A stretch of DNA of 64,000 bases from Hirudo medicinalis (lineage: Eukaryota > Annelida > Clitellata > Hirudinida > Hirudinidae), in the NCBI GenBank assembly GCA_011800805.1, contig MPNW01000250.1, positions 85,357 through 149,356 of the forward strand, written 5' to 3'. The position numbers were made by a program, and so were the translations under genes. The notes below the pieces were generated by a model. That model was not told the DNA's origin. It searched no databases and saw only the letters and a list, made by a program, of their open reading frames with translations. Position 1 is the first letter of the stretch. Each line of letters opens with the position of its first letter. Below, one piece after another: positions 11,930 through 23,400 of this stretch.

Positions 11930-12874
11930 CTTCAATCCATGAATGATTTGTTTAAATTCTTAACTTGATTTCAATTAAACTTTGGTCAGTTTTGATAATT
12001 GTAATTGGCAATTGATAATTGGTTGATTAACTATCAGTTAATTTTTTATATTAAACGAACAATAACAATATTTGCTATCAAATAAGTATTTTCAGTGTTG
12101 GTTTATTGCATAGTTATTATTATTATTATATTTATTTTTTTAAATATTATTATATAATATTCTTTGGGATCAGCTGCATACGACTCAATGAAGTTACTTT
12201 AGAAATGCTTCAACCCTTTCAATCAAACGTTAACGACATAAGATTGCTAGCTTTTGATTGGCACCAGCTGACATTCTGCTTTTTTACATTTTCACTTAAT
12301 TCAGCTGACATTTTTCAGTTAACTTTAATTCAAATAATTAAAAAAAAACTAATTAAAATCGTTTGGTTTTCATTCAGAGCAGTGGCTCTTCATTTTTTTC
12401 AAAATGATTTTGGAAACATGTCGCAAATGTCTTAAAAATTTGCAGCGGCAGACAAAATTAAAGGGTAAATTCCAAATTGTGACGTAAGATAAATCATCTA
12501 TTTTTGCATAAATCCACTTGTTTCTGAGCTAATTTATCGTGAAAGACAATATGACAAAGACAACGATTCATTAAAGATCAACGGTTATTAGGAAAACATT
12601 TTCTTGAAGTAGAAATAGTCCCTTTCAAGAATTTATTTTTTCACCTTCTGCCATTGATTAGATTCATTTATCATTTTGTTCAGACTTGACACTTTTTTCA
12701 CTTAAGTTCCCTGAGCCAGCTGATGATTTGGCTGTTTAAATGGAATATCATCTCAAATTGAAATTTCCAAGAATTACCAACTTTAGCCTAACCGGCTTCT
12801 TCTTCCTCTGTGAATTTTCATCGTTTCAATTATTATTTGACAATTTATCTCATTGGTCAAGTTCGCAAAAAGAT
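11930..12874. other. Intergenic, nothing recognised
   Basis: AT-rich spacer between the 5' end of the Gfi1-like gene and the 3' end of the next minus-strand gene. Open frames here are Phe/Tyr/Ile-rich translations of T-runs. If the Gfi1-like gene has more 5' exons, they would lie in or beyond this interval. Confidence 0.5.
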
Positions 12875-14888
12875 TTAACCTTCTTCTTTAGCGTCACTTT
12901 CATCTTTCGCTGGAAAATATTATAACCGTAACTTAAAATCATGCTCGACTTATAAAATTAATATATAATTATATAAAAAATACATAATTACAATATATAT
13001 ATATATATATTCCATAAAATGCATCAAACAAAATAAACTTACATTTCGTTTCTTCCTGAATCTCTTCACGTCTTGGATGAAGTGCCAAGTCTGAAGCAAA
13101 TAACAAATTGTTTCAAAATTTGGTTAAATTAGTAACAGATAATGATGTTAATAACAATGGTAACAATCATCACCACGAATTAAGCCAATTAAGATATTTG
13201 TTGAAACAGGTTTTTTTAATTTTTTGTAATGAATTCATCCAATAGTGAATTAATATAGCTCAAGTTAGCTCAGAGAATTGCGTTCCTGCTTAAGGCAGTG
13301 ATGGAAACGGTCGTGCATATAGCATATATGGCGCTACATAAATGAATTACAAATTCCATCAAGAGTGTTTAAGTTAGATTATTGTATGCAGTTTAATTGA
13401 TAATTTAAATTTAAGTACAAATTTAAGAAAAATTCGAAGTGGATTTAGAAATTGCTTACGTTTTCGTCGTCTTCTCCTCTGCTTCCTGCGCCACTTCTTA
13501 ACACTTCTTGCTGAGGAATTATTCGAATAATTGTCAATTAATCCAATTAACAATAATCCAAACAAACTTATATGAGAAGGTGAAACTGGGATCCTTTACC
13601 TTAAATTTTTATTTATTTCAAAATTTTCATAAATTTTTAAGAGGCTGCCCAAGAAAGTTTGCATCCCGCTTTTGTATTTTTAACCCTCCGAGCGCCTCAC
13701 GACTTAGAGACTTTCCAGATAACAGGGGTCAGAACGAAATAGCGAGATACCAAAACTTCTAACAAAATTGTACTTTATTGCAAATGAACGAGTGTATCTT
13801 ATGAATCAGGTTTAATCGACTGATTAAAGTTCATTAGAAAAGGACAGCTGAAAGAGTTTCAAAACACGACATTAATGCTTCCACCGGCTTAATTTAAATC
13901 ACTTTATTACATTTTATATTACTAATAATGTTCGGAAAAATATAAAGCAAAAATCTACTTGTTTTCACCGTTTAAATTTAAAGCATCAGATTACTCACGC
14001 ACGAAATTGGGTATTTCGTAGAAGATTCTGGACATCAGAAAAAGTATTGCATTCGTAGCAGCGAAAGAGCCGAGAAAAAACATCCATTGTGCGTCCTGGC
14101 TGATTGTCTTAGCCCGCAGAAACATCTTTCCTTTTGAAATATCGCACAAAGTTAATACGAATTAAGAAAAGTGATGTCTAGAAAGACTCAAACCTGTGTG
14201 ATTCTTCGAGATAATGACGCTCTGGTCATCAATGAACAGTCTATCTTCGAAGTTGTCTTGATAGTCGGTATCGTTACTAAATTTGAATAATTCATAAATT
14301 TAGAGGTTTATTTAAAATTAATCAATTTCTTCGTTTTATGCTGGACAAAGTTCGAATTTGGTCATTCCAGGAGGGTAATATGAATTCTCCAAGTTTAAAA
14401 GAGGTTCTAAGCGATGAAATGTAAAGCCTACCTGAAGCATTCTACGCGTTCTAAAAAGAGAAGAAATATTATGAAAATACTACATTCAAATTTTCTTGAT
14501 TTAGTTTCCATCTTTTTGGATTGAGATGTTATGCAGCCATTGCTGGAATCAATAGTCGAAGAATGTTTACAGTTATTTGTTTGATGATGGAAACATAGAA
14601 CAAAATNCTACATTCAAATTTTCTTGATTTAGTTTCCATCTTTTTGGATTGAGATGTTATGCAGCCATTGCTGGAATCAATAGTCGAAGAATGTTTACAG
14701 TTATTTGTTTGATGATGGAAACATAGAACAAAATATAAAATGGCTTCATTAAAAATGAGCGACACATTTTAAATGTTCTGTGGTTATTATTGCGATCCCT
14801 TCTAGCTCTGACAATAAAATGTGAAGTTTAAAGTTGCCGAGATGTACATCCTCCTCACGTGTCATGGTTGATACGTTGACGTCGCTGT
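12875..14888 (-). CDS. Unrecognised single-pass membrane protein, partial
   Basis: Seven minus-strand exons join without breaking the frame: about 14888-14859, 14450-14432 (a 19-nt microexon), 14276-14194, 14130-13999, 13510-13460, 13090-13043 and 12909-12875. The visible protein runs VECFSNDTDYQDNFEDRLF, IDDQSVIISKNHTGKMF, then a hydrophobic helix (AQWMFFLGSFAATNAILFLM), an aromatic turn (SRIFYEIPNFV), a very basic stretch (KKWRRKQRRRRRKH) and an acidic end (HPRREEIQEETKSKDESDAK). Two Asn-X-Thr sites lie before the helix and the basic cluster after it, so the N-terminal part is probably luminal or extracellular. The start codon and signal sequence were not found. I do not recognise the family. 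The exon chain is supported by seven consistent splice phases. The false duplication at 14480-14734 lies in one intron. Confidence 0.65.
13270..13350 (+). repeat. Degenerate SINE fragment
   Basis: GCATATATGGCGCTACATAAATGAATTACA resembles in parts the body end of the tRNA-type SINE (GCATATGGCGCTATATAAAT). It is preceded by TTAGCTCAGAGAATTGCGTT, which may be a decayed head. It lies in an intron of the unrecognised membrane protein gene. Confidence 0.5.
14480..14734. repeat. False tandem duplication across an N join (127 + 127 nt)
   Basis: 14480-14606 and 14608-14734 are identical 127-base copies separated by one N at 14607. The overlap length equals that at 5708-5962. Confidence 0.92.
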
Positions 14889-15586
14889 AGTCTATGTTAG
14901 GCTTAGGTGATTTGAAACTCTTTTCTTTTCATACATGCGTTGCCAACGTCTACTGTTGAATTTTATGGTCACTGGATAAGCAGCACAAACTCACCCATCA
15001 TCTCTGATTGTTCTCAAGCTCTTTAATTTATGTGCCAAGCAGAATCAGTTTCATAGGCCTAACAGCCTAGCAAACAAATACATTTTGTAAGCTCTCTCCT
15101 CCAATGCTCACACTAGCCAACGCAATATGAAAATTATTTGATTACATTCTTGTAAATTTGGCTTCACAAATTAAAGTAGATTTTCTAATCAGGAAAAAGT
15201 GAGAGTATAATGGTAAGTGCAAGGGATTGCAGAAATTAAAGCTAAGCTTGCAAATAATAACTAAGCAAACTCAAAGTACTTCAACTATCATTGAGGACAG
15301 AATATCCTGAAATACAAAACCACCTCTCAAAAGTTCTGACAAACAAAGCTCTAAGAAGCAGGAATTTCCTGGATTTGAACATGAAATGTAATTTAATGCA
15401 GCCTCGTCCAATCCATCCAAGCAAATGAAAATAAGTATAGAAGTGCTCTTTATCATAAGGCAAAATTTAGATTTTCCAAAAATTTATTAGCTACACATTT
15501 TGTGACTTGCACAAGTTAAACAAGAATAACGTCCAAAACGATCAAACAAAGTTTCCTCCATTTCCATAGAATGTAGAGAAATTGCT
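14889..15586. other. Intergenic, nothing firm
   Basis: Space between the PIN1 stop and the most 5' supported exon of the unrecognised membrane gene. Missing 5' exons of that gene could lie here. Minus-strand frames at 15271-15463 are short and unlike any family known to me. Confidence 0.45.
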
Positions 15587-16295
15587 TCATTTTGTTCTCA
15601 GGATGATGTGAACTCCAGAATCAGTCCACACGGGTTCACTCATCTCCCCAACATTGAGTTTGAAAGCAGCATCTTCAAATGGTTTCTGCATTTGACCTGA
15701 TAAAACAGTTAGTCTTTAAAGTCATACATAAATTAGCATATTTTTGACAAATAAATCCCAGCACCTCTTTTGAAAGGTCCAAGATCACCATTGTTCTTTG
15801 CAGAACTACAGTCACTGTACTTTGAGGCAAGCTCTTCAAACGTGGCTTTGCCAGACTTGATATCTTGGAGGTAATCTAAATCAGAAAATTAATTTATTTA
15901 ACTTTATAAGCACAAAGATGTAAAAAAAACCATTTTCAAACATATTAAAGTCTTTATTATTTATTTGGAGAAAGCTCTCAAAGAAATTAAACCTTGAAGT
16001 TCTTCAAGTGCCTCCTCTTTGCTTCTGTTTATTCTTTCTTGCCTCCAGGAAGACGGCCGACGGGATTCTCGGTGCTTGACTAAAATGTGAGAACACTGAA
16101 CTTGCTCCATTGATCTTCCGTCGGCAGAAGGCTTTTCCCAGCAGCTTTCCTTAGTGAAAGTGTTGAAGTAATATGGTTTCCCTGAATAAATGTTAAATGT
16201 GCAAAAACACAAAGGGAAATAAATTACAAACAGCAATACGAACCAGTGGACCTACTTATCCTTTCCTCCCAACCAAGGGGTAAACTGTAAGCCAT
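15587..16295 (-). CDS. PIN1: PIN1-type peptidyl-prolyl cis-trans isomerase
   Basis: Parvulin isomerase acting on phospho-Ser/Thr-Pro bonds of cell-cycle and transcription proteins. Exons on the minus strand: 16295-16244, 16181-15993, 15875-15765 and 15696-15587; 462 nt, 153 residues, near the family's usual length of about 160. The N-terminal WW domain has both tryptophans ([20 protein letters not shown], then CWEKPS). The catalytic domain keeps the active-site His (CSHILVKH), the phosphate-binding Lys/Arg set ([14 protein letters not shown]), the catalytic Cys ([12 protein letters not shown]), [11 protein letters not shown] and the terminal [11 protein letters not shown]. All junctions are in phase. 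It is followed head-to-tail by the membrane gene on the same strand. Nothing essential is missing, so an active phospho-specific enzyme is expected. Confidence 0.97.
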
Positions 16296-17252
16296 TCTAT
16301 TATAATTGCAGCCGCGCTAAAAGTGATTATAGTCCTGAAGCAGCAGTGTTCAGTTTACAAAGACAGCATAAAAATTTACTAGTTTCAGATGCGTAAAATT
16401 TTAAATTATAATATTGTAAAATACTTAGAAACAAGTATTTAAACTCTTACAATTTTAAATTTAAAAGTGCTTAAAATATTTTGCTCCAGACGAATCATTT
16501 CCAAATGTTTGATGTTTTAAGTCTAAATGATGTAGAGAAATTGTCAACGTTCGTGTGCTGAGCATCTCAAATAACCTTAGAAGAGTCATTTATTAGCATT
16601 CCACCGCTTACTAACGGCATCAAGCTTTCTCGTTTTGAGTGGAGTTATATAAATCTAGTAAAATAAAAAAGAAAATTTACCAAAAGAATAAAAAAGAAAC
16701 GCTGTAAAACAACGATATGCCCTTCCTCCCTCCTGACCTAAACTCCCCCCGAAAGAAACTCGAATCAAATCATCCGTCGTGTAAAAAAACCCAACTAAAT
16801 AGCTGCTACCCATATCCAGTGCTTGTGATTATTACACAGACTATCTTCTCAAACAGAGTAAAGACGCCCTGGGTTTAGGCTTTAGAAGTCAGTCTTCCAA
16901 AAACTCAGAAGTCTCAATGCTTCAGAAAATGTAATGACAATTTAAACTGTTTTCAGAAAAGGTTAAGAACAATCCTTTCTGGCAATATTGACAACGACTT
17001 CCAAGACAATTAAAAACTATATTAAATTAAGCAAAATAGTAGTTTCCTCAAGTTTTTGAGACCAAGGATTTCGAAGAATGAGAAGCAGGATTTTAAACCT
17101 CAAAGAATTGCAAAGAGACCTGTCAGTGGAAGGTAAAGACAAAGGATGAACTTTTTTTTTCATTTTAGGAACGAGGTTTTCTAAACAGCAACAAAAATTA
17201 AAGAATTTTATTCATTAAAGAAACAATACAATGCAGATTTTAAACAACATGG
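16296..17252. other. Intergenic spacer between PIN1 and NFKBIL1-like genes
   Basis: About 950 bases with no supported exon. It should contain the PIN1 promoter and the NFKBIL1-like 3' UTR. No TATA box or other site stands out. Confidence 0.5.
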
Positions 17253-18563
17253 CTAAAGAGACGACACCAAAGCATTAAAAAATTGTGAAATCTCAATAAC
17301 ATGTTTCAAAATTTTAGATCTGTCCCTGCTGCAAATGCTAGACTCACAGCGATTCATGAATCTGTCCGGATGCCACATGACTTGATGCTTCTTGATCATA
17401 GCTTTGAATTCAACTGATTTCTTATCCATGCCAGAAAATAAGAAGCTCTCAATGTCACTGGTGCTTCCATTTCGAGGATGAGGCCAAGGGACATCTTTAA
17501 ATGAAATTGAATCTGGTGCAGGTTGTCGATGCTTTTTGAAAAACTGTTCACATTCTTTTTCGTACTTTGCTCTGTTTGAATGTTTGTGCATTTCATTGAT
17601 TTTCTTCATGTTCTCTTCAAATGCTTTAATTTTTTCAGCAGATATTTTTGGTATGGGAGGAGATTTTGGACGTGTTCTCTCACTAGATTTTGGATAATAA
17701 TAATATTCTGAAGACGTTTTCTTCTTTTGACGATACTCCTTTGATATCCTATTAGCCCAATCATCCCATGTTTCATGTGAGCCACCAGAAAATGAATCGA
17801 AGTAATCTGTGTTGTCCGTATCCTCATCATAATAATCCTCATACTTTTCTTGACAGTTATCTTCTAAGTCTTCACCTTTAAAGGAATGGCAATTTTCAGA
17901 GAATCTTTCTTCAGCTTTCTTGATATAAATTCTATACATCATTTCAGCAGTTGAACCAAACCTGCCAGTTACCTTGAATGACTCAGGACAAATATCTTTT
18001 ACAAATCCAACAAGATCTTCCATATTCACGAATACTCTTCCATAATCAAAATCTGGAATATTTTAGAAATTTTAATAAATTGACTAATCATTGAGACAAA
18101 TACTTTTGTATTACAAATAAAATTATTAAAAGTATGTGTTTTTACCTGAAATGCCTTCAGTCAACCTCAGGAGGCCACCTCTGATGGCAACATGACTTGG
18201 AAGTTCTCCCTTGATGTTTTTGACAAGGAATGCATGTTTTGAATGAAAATATGTTCTGCAATATATTTATCATATTCGTTAATTGTATAATAATAAATAC
18301 ATATACAACAAATATTAAAAGAGCAAAATAAGCAGGTCTTATAATTCATTTTAATAATCAATGTCAAAACCCATAAATATACAGGTCTTAAAAACTTACT
18401 TGATACATGGCAATAGACCATAAAAGCAAAGCTTGTGAAGTACATAATCTCCATCGGCGAAACAGAAAGAATGAACGTCGATCTCATATTTCTCGATATA
18501 TCTTTTTAACTTCTTTATCCTTCCACTTTTCATATATTTCAAAAGCTTTAGCTCAGTCCTCAT
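17253..18563 (-). CDS. NFKBIL1: NF-kappa-B inhibitor-like protein 1 homologue
   Basis: Three minus-strand exons, 18563-18400, 18255-18146 and 18052-17253, give 1074 nt and 357 residues. The N-terminal third contains ankyrin-like units (YVLHKLCFYGLLPCIK; GELPSHVAIRGGLLRL). An acidic middle and a basic coiled segment rich in Lys/Glu follow. The C-terminal part has the family signature: FKDVPWPHPRNG, then HQVMWHPDRFMNR, a degenerate J-domain-like helix with HPD. Human NFKBIL1 is of similar size and has the same order (ankyrin, charged middle, DVPWP, WHPDRF). The family is nuclear and has been linked to RNA splicing and NF-kB regulation; the activity here is inferred by homology only. The start ATG lies 391 bases from the ATG of a divergent small membrane protein gene, so the promoters are probably shared. 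Confidence 0.9.
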
Positions 18564-18953
18564 TTTTAAAGGTTAAGTTATGTCAACAATACAATCTAAA
18601 CAAACGATACTTAATTGATTACCAAAGATACCGCATCTAAGAAATAGTCGCAATAAATCTATAATGTCATTAAACTTTAATTATCAAGACATATAATGCA
18701 TTTATAATTTTGAATTTAATCTTATTTTGAGCGTTTTCAAATGTTATGACTGCTTCAGAGCTGTGCAATCCAGTGGTTCACAAACTTACTTCGTTCAGCA
18801 TCGGGGGATGTGACAAAATTATGTATAAACCCCCGTCTTACAGTTTAAATGTTCTCTTTGTAAGAAGTCACTAATTGACCGACGGAGGGAACGTCTTGAT
18901 TTCAATTATTCGATGGTGTAAACATTGCGTCACACTTTCCCAAAACATTAATC
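18564..18953. promoter_or_regulatory. Likely bidirectional promoter (NFKBIL1-like / small membrane protein)
   Basis: A 390-base interval between two divergent start codons. It has locally higher GC near 18770-18960 and no TATA box that I can see. The call rests on geometry and gene models alone. Confidence 0.45.
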
Positions 18954-19303
18954 ATGGAAGCTCCGGGAAAGGCTCGCAGGAATATCACCTCCCCCAGAAA
19001 CAAAGATCGAAGCTTTTTTCAAGGTGGTTCGACTGATCACTAACTATATGAATTAACATTACCAGTTACTCTCGGGGCGATTCTTGTGGTACCCTTTTAA
19101 GTTATTTCGAACCTATATTAAGATAACAGTCATCATTTGAATGAATCACACTTATTTATCGCAAATACTTGTATTTGCTAGACGACCTCGAAGAAACTGA
19201 TGACGAGTTTATGTATTACATTGTTGCCATCATACTCGCCATTGCACTGTTCTTGGCTGTCGTTAAGTACATCGTCAAAGAAAACAGACGGCGAATTGAG
19301 TAA
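18954..19303 (+). CDS. Small integral membrane protein, 63 residues
   Basis: Two exons, 18954-19023 and 19182-19303, join through a split Asp codon (G|AC) to give a complete 63-residue protein. It starts MEAPGKARRNITSPRNKDRS, continues FFQDDLEETDDEFMYYI, and has one hydrophobic helix (VAIILAIALFLAVVKYIV) followed by KENRRRIE and a TAA. The basic residues after the helix and acidic residues before it favour an N-out/C-in or tail-anchored-like topology. There is no cleavable signal peptide. The architecture is that of the SMIM class of short single-pass proteins, but I cannot assign a specific orthologue. The donor (CAAG|GTGG) and acceptor (TTTGCTAG) are good, and the frame closes exactly. It is divergent from the NFKBIL1-like gene. 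Confidence 0.7.
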
Positions 19304-19628
19304 ACATTGGTTTGATTCTTCCACAAGAAGATTTATTTTGTTTAATAATAATAAAAATAATAATGATAGTAATAATAATAATAATAATGAATGCTTAGGG
19401 GCCGCCCATAAATTATGTCAACAACATAGGGGAGGGAAACAGTTTGAAAGGTTTGACAATTCTTGACAAGGGTAAGAGGGAGTTTAAGATTAATTGACGT
19501 CAACAGTGCTATTTTTGAAGATAACAAATCTAAATTTAACAGATGGATATATAACATTACTGTTAGTGCTTCAATCGACATTGCTTGAACGGATTGGCAA
19601 AATCTGTAACCCTATGTTGCTTCACAAG
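19304..19628. other. Spacer with AAT microsatellite
   Basis: 3' flank of the small membrane protein gene. It includes an AAT/AAC repeat near 19345-19390. No gene is seen. Confidence 0.5.
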
Positions 19629-20304
19629 CAGGGCCGCCGAGGGGGCAAGTGCCCGAGGGGCCCGCCCAGATGTTAAAATATTGAAATTTTCCAATCATGA
19701 CTTTTTTGCTTTTCCATTACCAAATTTCCATAAAATATGGCTGTGCCTACTTGGAGCCCGGAAATTTCTGTCGGCGGCTGTGTTTCAAAGTTTCAAATCG
19801 TGTTAAAGAATCATGTTCAGCAACACCGACAATGCGATCATGATCACAACAAATTAACATCTTATTTAAAAAAAAAAACCTTCAGCCAATTCGAGTGGCT
19901 GCCAAACGACATAAAGAGCTGATGGCAATTATTGCACACAAAGAAAATTGATATTTTATGTGCTGAATGATTAGATGAAAATGATGTTGATTTGTCTGGT
20001 TTATCAGTTCAACAAAATGATGGAAATGATGAATCCGACACTAAGCCTACTTTTACAATAGACGAACTTTTGACTTCCCCATGGGAAGATGATAGAAGCT
20101 GACATGAACAAAATTGAAAATAATATTCAGTTTAACAATTATTTTAAAAATTCTAATTTGAATGTCCAGGGTCCAGTCCGGGTTTTAAATTATTAAAATT
20201 ACAATCATGACCTTTTTTTTGTGCTTTTCCATTACCAAATCGACATAACGTAGGAGCCCATGGCTACTCTGCCTATTGGCCCGACATTTCTATCGGCGGC
20301 CCTG
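19629..20304. mobile_element. Non-autonomous hAT-like DNA transposon remnant
   Basis: Starts CAGGGCCGCCGA (19629-19640) and ends with the exact inverted complement TCGGCGGCCCTG (20293-20304). A near-identical right end also occurs internally (TCGGCGGCTGTG, 19771-19782). The stretches before both right ends are alike (ATCATGAC, T-run, GCTTTTCCATTACCAAAT), so a short roughly 150-base copy and a second end lie in tandem or nested. No clean 8-base target duplication and no transposase are visible. CAGGG termini are typical of hAT elements. Confidence 0.6.
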
Positions 20305-20474
20305 GTAAAAACCGATTATTAACGTTGGTAAATTTTATTCCGGTTTTGTAAATACATAAAAAACCATTTTCAGCCTCGAAATAAGACTGGTTAAAATTCA
20401 ACGCAAGTACGCATCTGTTTAACCAACCACTTTGATCAAGATCTCCTGACAGCATTTATTGGTTAACAAAGAAG

Positions 20475-23400
20475 CTACAACAACTTCATGTTCTGAGGCT
20501 GAAAGTCAAACACCCCACGATGGTTTTTATCCTTTAACGAGCTCCTCAGTCTTTCAAAAGACTCTGCCAAAAGGTCAGTGGAAGATTTGGAACCTTCTGG
20601 AAGCAGCTTGAAGGGCAGGCAATACAGCACCTCGTTGACATCCTGATCAACACGAACCCCGTAAACTTCTTTGAAGATGGACTTCAAACTTTCAAGGATG
20701 GACTCTCGCCTCTCCTTCAGTCTCGTTACAAGATTCAGAACAAAAACTCCTGAAATTACAAGGTTGTATTTTTACTTATTTAATTGATTTTACATTTTTA
20801 AACAATCTTTTTAGAAAAAAAAAAGTGTACTGCAAACAAGAAGTCTTAACACCAATTCGATCTTGTCAGGAATAGAGATTGGATATATTTTAAAGTCATA
20901 GGTAATAAGCTAAAGAAACCATTAAAACTGATAATTTATAAAAAAGAATTCATTCACTTAAGTTTTGTGCCTAAGAAGAAATGCAAGTCACCTTTTGGGC
21001 TGACAATTTCATGGCAGGATTTGAGGATCATATCCTCGAGGAAGGAGAGGGGAGGACAGGAGATTCCAAGAGAAGTTTCTTTGTTGTCAACGTCGACTAT
21101 CAACATGTCATACTTTGCACCTGTTGACGAAGGTGTTGATAATTACTTAATTAATTTGAAGAATGTTGCTTAATTTTATGTAAAACATTGTTGATAATAG
21201 CAATTTTTAATTTCTGCTGGAATCTTTGGCAGATGTCTACAGGTGATCAAAAGCCTCAAGAACATTTGAAATGCAAACCTTTGACATGCTGATTCTTGAT
21301 GAACTCGAGTCCATCTCCAACCTCAACTACAAGTCTTTCATCCTTTTTCAAGCCAAAGTGCTTCTCTGCCACATTGACAATTTCTGGATCCAACTCAACC
21401 ACATTTAACTTCACCTGCAAGAAATTTTCAAATTACCACCTTGAGAAACCACTGTAACATTTCCAATAAAGAGTCCATCATTCTTTATTTGGAATCACTA
21501 CATAACTATTTCAAATTCTCATCATGACATGCAAAATTAAAAAGCCACTGGAGTCAATAAGAGCACCTTGGAGATATTTTCATGGAAATACATGGACAGG
21601 CTACCCCCTCCTAAGCCAATGAGAGCCACCTTGACATCAGCTGAAGAAAACAACAACATTTAAATGCATTGTGACATTTCACCCTGTTCAAACAACAACA
21701 ACAAAGTGAGTTAATTATTTTGTTCAGAGCAGAATAATTGTAATCAATTGTTCATTCAAATAGCACCAAATGCTGAGCATCTTTAAAGATGCGAAATTCA
21801 TGTGCTTGTAATGACAATGATGGTATGACATAGGCTTAAGAAATTTCTTCCTTAAGAATTTTTGACATCATCTCATCACAACATCATCAGATTATTTGAA
21901 CCTTTCAGTGTCTTCTTGCACAGGAAATGTTCGGTGAAGATGAGACCTGCTGCGACCGGCCTGTAGTATTGACACGTGAGTGAACTGTGGTCTATGGCAT
22001 ATTGTGTTGCTTTTGGAGCAAATTTCTTGGCACTTTTTTTCACAACTGTAAATGTTAAATTGCCATATCCATAGAAATGTGTATTGAATATATCTATGTT
22101 AATTAATAAAACTCTAACCAAATAATCCATTTATATCTTAACATGATTTGTAATAGTAGTAAAACTTATCATCAAGGAAATCAAAGAATTTTGATCTGGG
22201 AAGAGTCAAAGGGAAAGAGACAAACTTCTATTCAGAACCACTTCAGTTTGGATGACATTTGGCGAGCTGCTAAAGATGAGCCTCCTGTAGACATCTTTGT
22301 CCACTTGGACGTCCTCGACCACGTAATCTCCGCTCAACTCGCTCGTGCCATAATCACGGGAGAGCGTCATGTCGGCAGAATCTCCGATCGACAAGAAGGG
22401 ACTCTAAAATAATTTGAAGAAAAGAAATGAATTTTCCTCAAGGAACCAATAACCAACTTAGCTGTCGTCAATGTCATCAATTTAATTAACAAGTTAATCA
22501 CCACTATTACCAAAACCACTGCTTTTCAACAACAACCGGTATCCCTACCGTCTTCAAAAAACATTTAAACTTTTAAAAACAAACAACAATAAAACTTAGT
22601 GTCGTAAAATTTACGTTTTCAACATTGATGAGATGAGGGGCCAGTTGGGGAACCCTGGGCGAAAGTTCATGTTTGATGGCCTCAATCGACTCGTACTTGT
22701 GCTTCCGACTGAGGAGGACGACGAGCAGACGACCGAAACCACAACTCTCATGGAGCTGCTTCCTTCCCTCATCTGAGGAGAAGAGCCACTCACTCTCCCT
22801 GTTGGTGGAAGTAGGATATGAGGAATTCGTTACAAGATCATTCAAATGTTGTCATTATAAGATGTAGAGTAATAACATATTATATTATGGTAGAGGGTAA
22901 TACCAATAATAATGATAACAATAATAGTCATGCAAACTATCTTATGTAACAGCAGAAAATACAAGTTTATTTTTCATTTTGCCTCCTGACCTTCCAAGGG
23001 GAACTATAAAGACTGCAAATTTTTGGTTCTTTTTCCCACGTCCATCAACAACGTGGATCGAGTATCTGGGCTCGGGTGATGTCGAATCATGGAGCTCCAC
23101 ACAAATTTGTTTGTCAAGGGGTTTTCTGGTGAATGATTGAGGTTAATTATTAAAATATCTACAAAAATTAAAAATATTTAAAAAAATGGATATTTGGTGT
23201 TAATGCGTTAATGTTAATGATACAACAAGCAACAGGTTTTAGCATTTTAATCTGATAATACAAAATTTAATTCAACAAATGGCGTGAAATGCAAGATAAC
23301 CCATAATGCAAGTTGTTCTTTACAAGGGCATAATTCTGCAGTTCTGTGATGGCTGACAAAACTTGATCAGTGCCATCAACTCTTTGTACAGATTCATCAA

